The translations under genes and the position numbers were made by a program. A stretch of 10,097 nt of DNA from an archaeon. Its GTDB lineage: Archaea; Nanobdellota; Nanobdellia; Woesearchaeales; GW2011-AR9. A model generated the notes under the pieces. That model ran no database searches. It was not told where the DNA came from and was given only the letters and a program-made list of their open reading frames with translations. The stretch covers positions 1 to 10,097 of the forward strand of contig JAGVMW010000174.1 in the NCBI GenBank assembly GCA_020053615.1, written 5' to 3'. Below are positions 1 through 5,558 of this stretch, one piece after another. Numbering within the stretch: the stretch's first letter is position 1; every line of letters starts with the position of its first letter.

Positions 1-93
1 GATGCAACTATCGCATCTCAGCCCAGAAAATCACTCTCGATTTTTCTGGGCAGTGGTGATAATGGTGCTATCACTCACTTTTTGGACTGTGCC
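1..93 (+). repeat. Left copy of a 93-bp perfect terminal inverted repeat
   Basis: Bases 1-93 are the exact reverse complement of 10005-10097; the match stops at base 94 (C here, T in the other copy). Inside the repeat are three consecutive perfect hairpins: 1-5 with 13-17 (GATGC/GCATC, 7-nt loop), 21-30 with 42-51 (GCCCAGAAAA/TTTTCTGGGC, 11-nt loop) and 56-61 with 69-74 (GTGATA/TATCAC, 7-nt loop). Because both copies end exactly at the window edge, the true repeat may be longer. It could be a mobile-element end, a repeated gene end, a structured RNA, or the place where an assembler stopped in a multi-copy repeat. The identity of the two copies is certain; the nature of the repeat is not known. 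Confidence 0.97.
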
Positions 94-106
94 CTTTTCC
101 CAATAA
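1..106 (+). other. Possible 3' end of a gene entering from the left edge
   Basis: Reading inward through the repeat, the frame starting at base 2 stays open to a TAA at 104-106. It encodes a stretch with a membrane-helix look (FFWAVVIMVLSLTFW). The frame starting at base 1 is also open, to a TAA beyond base 93. All three frames of the opposite strand are closed quickly. This could be the tail of a coding repeat cut by the window edge. The hairpins in the same bases argue equally for non-coding DNA. No family recognised. Confidence 0.2.
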
Positions 107-116
107 GTTTTAATAG
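107..116 (+). promoter_or_regulatory. Candidate TATA box of MBF1
   Basis: An AT-rich TTTTAATA (108-115) is centred about 28 nt before the ATG at 140, the distance expected for a leaderless archaeal transcript. No Shine-Dalgarno sequence precedes that ATG, which fits. A better TATA match (CTATATTT, 123-130) is too close to the start to serve it unless translation begins further in. Weak single-site evidence. Confidence 0.35.
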
Positions 117-139
117 TAGTGGCTATATTTTTACATAAA

Positions 140-634
140 ATGTCTAATAAAGTGCCGGTGTGCGAGATGTGCGGAAGAGGTGGTAATCTTTTAACTGCCG
201 AGATTGAAGGAGTAGAATTAAAAGTATGTCCTAACTGCACTAAGTTTGGCAAGGTTAGGCATCCTAATTCTCGAGGCCCTTCCTCTTCTGGATTTAAACG
301 TCAAACTGCACCGTCGCCAAAAGATATGATAGAAGATAAAGTGGTAGATAATTTTGGGCAATTGATACGAGAAGCGCGGGAGAGGAAAGGGTTAACTCAA
401 GAAGATTTTGCTAAGCAATTACAAGAGCGCGAGGGTTTGATTTCTAAATGGGAATCTGGCGGACAGAAGCCGGATTTAGAAACGGCAAAAAAACTGCAGA
501 AAATTCTGGGAATTAAGTTGATAATTAAAGATGAGGTTGTAGCTGAAGAGAAGCTGGAAGCAGCAGTAGGTGGGAAGAGAGTTGGTGATGTTCTTACTTT
601 AGGTGATTTTATTAAAGTTAAGAAAAGGAAGTAA
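140..634 (+). CDS. mbf1: Archaeal multiprotein bridging factor 1 (MBF1): zinc ribbon plus HTH
   Basis: A 164-residue cytoplasmic DNA/translation-associated protein. Residues 1-40 hold a zinc ribbon with C8-x2-C11 and C30-x2-C33, including the typical archaeal MBF1 segments LTAEIEG and VCPNCTKFGK. A basic, Ser/Pro-rich linker follows (about 41-65). An HTH_3 (Cro/CI-type) domain lies at about 71-128 (FGQLIREARERKGLTQEDFA, then ISKWESG). The tail LTLGDFIKVKKRK matches the usual archaeal MBF1 ending, and the length is normal. A GTG at 119 lies in frame, but ATG 140 puts the zinc ribbon right at the N-terminus as in the family, so I chose it. The gene is the only rightward one and converges on the phosphatase gene 35 nt away. 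In archaea MBF1 has been linked to ribosomes and to transcription; its role beside a glycosylation locus is unclear and may be mere adjacency. Family assignment is strong. Confidence 0.93.
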   Translation: MSNKVPVCEMCGRGGNLLTAEIEGVELKVCPNCTKFGKVRHPNSRGPSSSGFKRQTAPSPKDMIEDKVVDNFGQLIREARERKGLTQEDFAKQLQEREGLISKWESGGQKPDLETAKKLQKILGIKLIIKDEVVAEEKLEAAVGGKRVGDVLTLGDFIKVKKRK

Positions 635-669
635 GAGGTTAAAGTAATTATTTATTTTGGTTGTAAGTT
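635..669. terminator. Convergent intergenic region, possible T-rich termination
   Basis: Only 35 nt separate the ends of MBF1 (+) and the phosphatase (-). The + strand carries TTATTTATTTT, a T-rich run of the kind at which archaeal RNA polymerase can stop. No hairpin is seen. The leftward operon has no clear terminator here and may run on into the MBF1 3' end. Confidence 0.3.
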
Positions 670-1149
670 CTAAATTAAAGTAGCTATCCAAAACACAATC
701 GTTCCCAACACCACTCCGCCTAACAAATCCCACCAATCGTGCTTCTTTAAATAAATCCGAGAGTAAGCCACAATTACCGCTACGAACGTAAAAAAAGCAG
801 TAGTATAATTGTTCTGAAAATTGTTCCAAAAGAAATAAGCTAAAGTTATGCATATGAATACAATTCTTGCCGTATGCAGGCTGGGGAAAGATGAAGCGTC
901 TATCCTTTCTAAAAAGTTATAATAATCCTGCTTTGCTGGGCGATTTCTGAAATAGAATATGCGGATCAAAGAGGTTATAGCTACACACAACACAAATCCA
1001 ATTACTAATCGAATGAATAATTCTGTTTCTCCTGCTGCTAATGCCAGCAGCGAGACTAATCCGTAAAAAAATGCTCCTCCCAGGGAAGTTACATCTCTAA
1101 AGAAGATATGTACATATTTTGTGTATCTGCTTTCTTTTTTGGTTTCCAT
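670..1149 (-). CDS. PAP2-family integral membrane phosphatase, probably acting on a polyprenyl-phosphate substrate
   Basis: A 159-residue membrane protein with all three PAP2 phosphatase motifs in order. Motif 1 is R63-x6-R70-P71; motif 2 is PSLH at 89-92 (family usually PSGH, so Gly is replaced by Leu but the His is kept); motif 3 is S130-R131-x5-H137-x3-D141, with nucleophile H137 and D141. Hydrophobic segments lie around these motifs. It is the last gene of the leftward operon, 18 nt downstream of the UbiA gene. In mycobacteria a PAP2 protein (Rv3807c) sits next to the UbiA phosphoribosyltransferase (Rv3806c) and is assigned to removing the 5-phosphate from polyprenyl-phosphoryl-phosphoribose. 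The same job is the best inference here; recycling of polyprenyl diphosphate is the main alternative. There is no Shine-Dalgarno before the ATG; see the tandem TATA-like repeat just upstream. Confidence 0.88.
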   Translation of the reverse strand: METKKESRYTKYVHIFFRDVTSLGGAFFYGLVSLLALAAGETELFIRLVIGFVLCVAITSLIRIFYFRNRPAKQDYYNFLERIDASSFPSLHTARIVFICITLAYFFWNNFQNNYTTAFFTFVAVIVAYSRIYLKKHDWWDLLGGVVLGTIVFWIATLI

Positions 1150-1153
1150 GTTT

Positions 1154-1181
1154 TTATGTAAATATAGTTATGTAAATATAG
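1154..1181 (-). repeat. 14-bp tandem duplication carrying two TATA-like boxes
   Basis: TTATGTAAATATAG occurs twice back to back (1154-1167 and 1168-1181), spanning the UbiA stop codon. Read on the - strand it gives CTATATTTACATAA twice. The distal TATATTTA starts 31 nt before the phosphatase ATG, which fits a leaderless internal promoter. The duplication itself is certain; promoter activity is inference. Confidence 0.6.
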
Positions 1182-2031
1182 GTAAGTAAATTATGACTAA
1201 TGTTACCAGCACCCACAACGCCATTCCTATCATCATTGTTCTGTCTTTAATAATCTTTTCGGGATGCCGGGCTATTTCCGAGCCGGAACTGATCAAGTAA
1301 TAAAAGCGGAAGATGACAAAGAGAGCAAATGGCAAAGTAAACAACAAGTTTTGATGTTCGCTGAGAAAAGAATAAAGCGCATAAGAGATTATCAGCAGAG
1401 TAGTAGAAATAGTCATTAATGAATTAGTTAATCCATGATTGTACTCTTTGAGCACTTTTCTAGTCTCTCCTGATTTTTCTTTGAGCAAGGTTATCTCTGA
1501 ATGGCGTTTCCCTACAGACAAAAATAACGAGAGGAAGAACGGGCATAATATCAGCCACGGAGAGATTTTTACGTCAATTAGCAGGGCTCCTGAGATAGCC
1601 CGAATTACAAATAGAGTAGCGATACTCAAGATGTCGGCAAATATTACTTGTTTTAGCCATAAAGAATAAATTTGCGTCAATACCACTAGTCCAATAACTG
1701 AATAAAAAAACCATAAACTGAGAGAATAACTCAATGTTAAAGATAGGACTAGCAAAATAACCGCTAAAAGCACTGCTGAGGAATTCTTCACTGTTCCAGA
1801 AGCCAGAGGACGATGTTTCTTTTCTGGATTGAGTCTATCTTTAGGCAAGTCTATTAAATCGTTAATGATGTAGTTTGCTGAAGAAGCTAAGCATAACGCG
1901 ATAAATCCAAATCCAGCAAAAAGGAGTAGTTCTGAGTTAAATAATTGTGCTACGAAGAACAACGCTAGAAAAACTACCAAATTCTTGTACCACTGCCTTA
2001 CCCGAATCAAATTAATGTATTTGTTTAGCAT
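1168..2031 (-). CDS. UbiA-family prenyltransferase, polyprenyl-phosphate phosphoribosyltransferase (DPPR synthase) type
   Basis: A 287-residue polytopic membrane enzyme. N-terminal R10-x2-Q13-W14-x-K16-N17 and the first Asp-rich motif N57-D58-x2-D61-x3-D65, followed by NPEKKHRPLASG (68-79), are typical of the DPPR-synthase branch of UbiA. The second half has Y122-x4-K127-x5-D133, then an Arg/Gly segment (RAISGALL) and KRHSE (175-179), also branch-typical. Known reaction of that branch: polyprenyl phosphate plus phosphoribosyl pyrophosphate gives polyprenyl-phosphoryl-5-phosphoribose and PPi, at the cytoplasmic side of the membrane. The adjacent PAP2 phosphatase supports this over lipid- or quinone-type UbiA enzymes. 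Start: the ATG at 2031 has GAGGT 8 nt upstream (2040-2044). That start codon is also one end of a 13-bp inverted repeat spanning the upstream spacer. Substrate is inferred and has not been shown for this lineage. Confidence 0.85.
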   Translation of the reverse strand: MLNKYINLIRVRQWYKNLVVFLALFFVAQLFNSELLLFAGFGFIALCLASSANYIINDLIDLPKDRLNPEKKHRPLASGTVKNSSAVLLAVILLVLSLTLSYSLSLWFFYSVIGLVVLTQIYSLWLKQVIFADILSIATLFVIRAISGALLIDVKISPWLILCPFFLSLFLSVGKRHSEITLLKEKSGETRKVLKEYNHGLTNSLMTISTTLLIISYALYSFLSEHQNLLFTLPFALFVIFRFYYLISSGSEIARHPEKIIKDRTMMIGMALWVLVTLVIIYLPIFT

Positions 2032-2185
2032 TAGACTCGACCTCGGTCTCGTAATGTGAGTGCGCTCACACTTCGAAATCCTCGTCGTAGTAAATAAATT
2101 GAGCTATGTTCCCGTAGGGAGCAACCCCTCATAACGCTCTCGGTGTTACTTTGCTTAGATTTCAACCTTATGATGCTAAACAAAT
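2019..2185. repeat. 167-bp structured spacer bounded by a 13-bp inverted repeat
   Basis: ATTTGTTTAGCAT (2019-2031) and ATGCTAAACAAAT (2173-2185) are perfect inverted copies 141 bp apart; the left arm includes the UbiA start codon. The interior is less AT-rich than its surroundings and holds nested hairpins. GAGCTATG (2101-2108) pairs with CATA-AC-GCTC (2130-2139). GTTCCC (2108-2113) pairs with GGGAGC (2117-2122), an alternative to the outer pairing at one base. TGTGAG/CTCACA lies at 2055-2070. It could be a structured leader of ubiA, a separate small RNA, or a MITE-like insertion. No known RNA family recognised; no tRNA geometry found. Confidence 0.6.
2055..2070. promoter_or_regulatory. Perfect palindrome of CRP-operator form (TGTGA-N6-TCACA)
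   Basis: TGTGAGTGCGCTCACA is a 6-bp perfect dyad with a TGCG centre. It matches the bacterial CRP half-site consensus exactly and lies about 24 nt before the UbiA start. It may be a protein operator or a hairpin in the transcript. Archaea do not usually use CRP, so chance or an unrelated dimeric regulator is as likely. Confidence 0.35.
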
Positions 2186-2194
2186 TAATATAAT

Positions 2195-3277
2195 CTAATA
2201 TTTCTGCCATAATTTTCCCCATTCAGTATGCATGAATTTATTAATATGTCTTTTTCCAACAGTATTATACCATAATTTGTCATGATAAAATTCTGAGCCA
2301 AAAACACAAAGTTTAAACAGTGGCGTATGAAATAATAAAGGTTCTACAAACTTCAAAGCTCCGAAACGAAACAGTTTATCTCCCATAATTACTGGGCTGC
2401 GGGAAGTCTGGAAATGAAAGTTAACTTTGGAAATATCTTCTCCAACTACTTCAATCTGCTCCGAATCGCCTATTCCTAATCCTCGGTCATGTGCCAGTTT
2501 GATGAACTTAATTTTCAAAGGATCGTAACCCATCATTTTAGCAGAAATGGCATCAATAGCTACTTGATCTCCAGAAGCAAGTAAATAATTCTTTATTTTT
2601 GGAATCATAGTTCTCGGTCCAGCTCCATCTCCAGTTACAGTCCCGTCCATTACCGCAAATATTCCCGGATGGATTTCTTTCTGGATGGCTAGTAAGTCTA
2701 CCAGCACTTCATGAATCTTTTTATGACAATGGTGGCGTTTTCGTGTAATTAATCCTCCAAACGCATTTTTCATCGCTCCGGTAATTTGAGTATGGCCGTG
2801 TGTTTTAACTGTGGGCAGATGGATAACGTTCTTTCCGATGAACATTTTTGGAATTTTATGACCCCCAGCATCACTAGGAAATATTTTATCCAGTGCTAGC
2901 ATTTCTGCTTTGGGTTTGTAATCAACCCATTCTACTTCTGTAAGCGGTTCGTATTTCAAATGACATTTCTCTAGTATAGGCAGCCACTTATTTCCGGTCG
3001 CTCCTTTCCACACATCCGTAACTACAGTACGATTTTCTACTGGATGAAGATTCTTGTAGCCGTCTTTTTGAAGAGTTTTTAATACCCCTTCCAACTGCCA
3101 AGGTTCAGTAGAACAAGCAGGATAATACATTGACCAAGACAAGTTTAGTTTGAGAACCGTTTCTTTGTCTTTGCGGATGAATTTTTGGTATTTGGCTAAG
3201 TGCATTAACTTTTGGTAATCACTTAGAACGGTTTGCGGAGATGTTTTTAGTACAGCGACGATGGGTTGGTTAGTCAT
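2195..3277 (-). CDS. DUF362 domain protein, function unknown
   Basis: A 360-residue soluble protein (from ATG 3277) whose core matches DUF362 (PF04015). It contains VLKLNLSW (41-48), the hallmark LPTVKTHGHTQITGAMKN region (154-171), a conserved MDGTVTGDGAGP (210-221), and the Asp/Gly-rich A-I-D-A-I-S segment (240-245) before the terminal HDRGLGIGD (263-271). No 4Fe-4S ferredoxin motif, found in many relatives, is present; cysteines are isolated (C55, C105, C184, C323). The biochemical activity of the family is not established. It sits mid-operon, 25 nt after the ArnT-like gene, among membrane glycosylation genes, so a role in that pathway is only a context guess. A TTG at 3289 in frame could be the start, with GAG 5 nt before it, and would add four residues; neither start has a strong Shine-Dalgarno. 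Confidence 0.82.
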   Translation of the reverse strand: MTNQPIVAVLKTSPQTVLSDYQKLMHLAKYQKFIRKDKETVLKLNLSWSMYYPACSTEPWQLEGVLKTLQKDGYKNLHPVENRTVVTDVWKGATGNKWLPILEKCHLKYEPLTEVEWVDYKPKAEMLALDKIFPSDAGGHKIPKMFIGKNVIHLPTVKTHGHTQITGAMKNAFGGLITRKRHHCHKKIHEVLVDLLAIQKEIHPGIFAVMDGTVTGDGAGPRTMIPKIKNYLLASGDQVAIDAISAKMMGYDPLKIKFIKLAHDRGLGIGDSEQIEVVGEDISKVNFHFQTSRSPVIMGDKLFRFGALKFVEPLLFHTPLFKLCVFGSEFYHDKLWYNTVGKRHINKFMHTEWGKLWQKY

Positions 3278-3302
3278 GTTAAGTTTCAAAATACTCTCTT
3301 AT

Positions 3303-4745
3303 TTAAGTTTTTGGGGTGAGTATCATATAAATGCAATCTTTGTATTGCGAAGTGAACTCAGGGTTGTTTTCTTGTAGGATCTGCCCTAAAAACTGCTTTT
3401 TCCGAATGTAACAAACATTATCTTGAGGCGGGCAGCCTAAATCACAATCTCCCAGGAATAGTAATTTGTAGCGGTTTCTTTGTCGTGCATAAATAGTGGA
3501 TGCAAATTCCATTCCATCTAAGGTAATTATCGGATTTTCTAAAAAAGAGACGAAAGCCGGATCTGAAGTTAGCACCATTCCGGTAATATTATGTTCTGCT
3601 ACAATTTTACGTATCTCTTTCTCAAAAGTTGGCGGACGGTCTAAATTAAACCCGTCGGGGAGAGGAAGCAGTAATAGTATAATTATTAATATCCAAAATC
3701 CACTGGGCTTAAGAATTCGTTTAGCTCTCATTACAGTTAGATGATATAAATTATCAAGATATCCTCCAATTGTAATTGACAAAAAAGGTAGCGCCAATAC
3801 TAAGTAACGCACTTCTTTGCGTTCCAGCTGCCAAAAATAAGCCAAAATCAAAATTCCGGTGATTATATTTACACTTTTACGGCTATCATTCCAATCTTTA
3901 TTTTTAATCCACCAAATTACAGCTGGTAAAGTGAATATGAATAACGGGTTGACTAAGAAAAACCAGTTTAAGTAATAACTCCACCCTGAGCCGTATTTCC
4001 AGGTAGATGTGGTAATTATCCATGAGCCAGAGATAAAAGGATAGAATACGTCGTGATAAAGAGTATAATTAAATATTAAATAAGGGATTACCGCAGTGAA
4101 GAATCCAAAAGTGATTATCGCTGCTTTAGTGGTCTTGCTTCTTAGAGTTTCTTCTTGAAGAGTATTGTTTTTGGATAAAAATATTACCAGCAATGCTGCC
4201 CCAAATAGTATTCCCAATGGAAATTTAGTTAGAAAAGATAAACCTAAAAATATTCCGGACCAGTACAATTTTAATGAGGAATTCTCTTGTATAAAAAAGT
4301 ATATTCCCAGCAGCCCAAATAAAATTGCTAGCGGTTCGGTAAGTATTAATCCGATGAATTGAATGAATACTGGCGCAGCAGCAAAAGCCATTCCAGCAAT
4401 GATGGCTGCTCGTGACGAATACACTTTCTCAGCGATGCGGTACACTAAAAACACTGAAATTAAAGAAAATATCAAATCAAATAGTTTTCCTACGATTATT
4501 GCGTCTAATCCGGCTTTCCATACTGCTCCTAGGAGCATTGGGTGTATTAATGGACGGAACGGCTCCCACATCCCCATCTTCCCTCCTGAAAACAGAAATT
4601 TTCCCATGCCCAAATATACATGTGAATCCCACCATAAAGGGTAGTTTAATGCTAAGTATAACAGCCGAAGCAAAAGTGCCACAGCTAGAATGAGCCATAA
4701 TGGTTTTTCTCCGAGCTTTTTGAATAAATTTTGCAGGAATTTCAT
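3303..4745 (-). CDS. ArnT/PMT-like GT-C membrane glycosyltransferase
   Basis: A 480-residue protein with about ten hydrophobic segments (first at about 15-35) and a soluble C-terminal tail from about 365. The first exterior loop has PLWWDSHVYL (36-45) with D40 in the position of the GT-C catalytic acid, followed by F-R-P-L-I-H-P-M (63-70). TEPLA (136-140) and LTKFPLGIL (172-180) are typical of PMT_2 (PF13231)-like enzymes, as is ERKEVRYLVLALP (308-320). Such enzymes move a single sugar from a polyprenyl-phosphate carrier to a lipid, glycan or protein outside the cytoplasmic membrane. The tail holds a cysteine cluster C434-x3-C438-x6-C445 plus C471, notable next to the redox-type gene upstream. 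It starts 39 nt after that gene without a Shine-Dalgarno; a GTATAG about 28 nt before the ATG could be an internal TATA box. The sugar and acceptor cannot be told from sequence. Confidence 0.8.
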   Translation of the reverse strand: MKFLQNLFKKLGEKPLWLILAVALLLRLLYLALNYPLWWDSHVYLGMGKFLFSGGKMGMWEPFRPLIHPMLLGAVWKAGLDAIIVGKLFDLIFSLISVFLVYRIAEKVYSSRAAIIAGMAFAAAPVFIQFIGLILTEPLAILFGLLGIYFFIQENSSLKLYWSGIFLGLSFLTKFPLGILFGAALLVIFLSKNNTLQEETLRSKTTKAAIITFGFFTAVIPYLIFNYTLYHDVFYPFISGSWIITTSTWKYGSGWSYYLNWFFLVNPLFIFTLPAVIWWIKNKDWNDSRKSVNIITGILILAYFWQLERKEVRYLVLALPFLSITIGGYLDNLYHLTVMRAKRILKPSGFWILIIILLLLPLPDGFNLDRPPTFEKEIRKIVAEHNITGMVLTSDPAFVSFLENPIITLDGMEFASTIYARQRNRYKLLFLGDCDLGCPPQDNVCYIRKKQFLGQILQENNPEFTSQYKDCIYMILTPKT

Positions 4746-4784
4746 GGGAACGTACGAGCTTGATTTGGCTATACTCCTACCCCC

Positions 4785-5558
4785 TTATTCTTTAGGACAA
4801 TGCTCCGATTTTTTGAGCGAGCTGCAGATTAAAGTAAGCAATTGGTCTTTTCCTACCACCCCTTCATACTTTTTATCGTCAATTATCAACGTAGGCTGTT
4901 TAGTGATATTAAATTGGTTCATTACTATCTCTACTAAAGGCTCTTCCAGCTGAAAGTCGAGATTTATCGGAAAAACTAACACTTCTTCTCCGAATACTTT
5001 TTTGTAATAAGTTAAAATTGTACCCTGATTGGGGCAGGAAGGACATTCAGTAGAATAAAAGTATAATATGGGGGCAATGTTAAGGCTGCATTTTTGTTTA
5101 TTCTCAGTAGCTAGCAGCCAATAACGAAGATTATCGAGCAAGTATCGGCGCATAATTATCTGCTTCCTTTTGTCAGTAGTGGTTTTATCATCTTCTTCAT
5201 AAGCGATGACTTCGCTTAACGAGTCAGATAAATCTTTGATAGTTTCTTTTAGTGCGGTAGAGATAATGGGGCAGTTGTTATAGCTGCTGAACGCATTTAA
5301 ATATAAGTATTGTGATTGCAGACTCAGGTACTTCACTTCCTGCTCCATATTTATCTCATCTACTAAATTATAGCGGTGGTCATCGATTATCATTCCCAAA
5401 GTCAGTCCTAACGAGAATATTAAGAAAGTGATAATTCCGGCGAGGACATACTTGTCGGTGCTAATCTTTCTAAACGTTCCATCTCTAGTTTCTTTCTCTT
5501 TCATTATTTTTGGAATTGGTTCTTCTTTCAATTTAATTTCACTCTTTTTGTTTACCAT
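4785..5558 (-). CDS. Membrane-anchored thioredoxin-like protein with CPSC motif
   Basis: A 257-residue protein: a charged Lys/Glu-rich N-terminus (1-35), one hydrophobic segment (about 37-58), a mostly helical polar middle (about 60-155), then a thioredoxin-like domain (about 160-250). The last opens with the strand ILYFYSTECPSCPN and carries C172-P-S-C175 as candidate active site. A Q-P-T-L-I segment (221-225) has P222 in the place of the cis-proline. The positive N-terminus before the only TM segment predicts the domain lies outside the cytoplasm. Extra cysteines are C96, C157, C245 and C254. Likely role: thiol-disulfide exchange on exported or membrane proteins; the partner is unknown. The start overlaps the GT2 stop by 7 nt, showing tight operon coupling, and GAGGT lies 11 nt upstream (5570-5574). 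It is not a recognised named member such as DsbA. Confidence 0.75.
   Translation of the reverse strand: MVNKKSEIKLKEEPIPKIMKEKETRDGTFRKISTDKYVLAGIITFLIFSLGLTLGMIIDDHRYNLVDEINMEQEVKYLSLQSQYLYLNAFSSYNNCPIISTALKETIKDLSDSLSEVIAYEEDDKTTTDKRKQIIMRRYLLDNLRYWLLATENKQKCSLNIAPILYFYSTECPSCPNQGTILTYYKKVFGEEVLVFPINLDFQLEEPLVEIVMNQFNITKQPTLIIDDKKYEGVVGKDQLLTLICSSLKKSEHCPKE

Noticed and set aside
1..93. tRNA or C/D sRNA in the terminal repeat
   Set aside because: The 5-bp/7-nt hairpin looks like an anticodon or T arm, but no T-loop consensus or acceptor stem is present. On the other strand the TGATT and CTGA pieces are only about 6 nt apart, too close for a guide.
119..139. GTG start giving MBF1 seven extra residues
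   Set aside because: Family members begin directly before the zinc ribbon, ATG 140 does so, and the GTG leaves too little room for the TATA box at 108-115.
599..853. 84-residue - strand ORF over the MBF1/phosphatase junction
   Set aside because: It is another frame of the PAP2 gene, which has all catalytic motifs; the alternative has none.
2035..2195. tRNA-like pieces (AGCTCA and TTTCGAA on the - strand) in the spacer
   Set aside because: D- and T-arm pairings fail and no acceptor stem closes around them.
2031..2222. 63-residue - strand ORF ending in TAATG at the UbiA start
   Set aside because: The TAATG junction looks like coupling, but the ORF overlaps the end of the DUF362 gene, lies across the inverted-repeat structure, and its Arg/Ser-rich sequence looks like noise with no recognisable domain.
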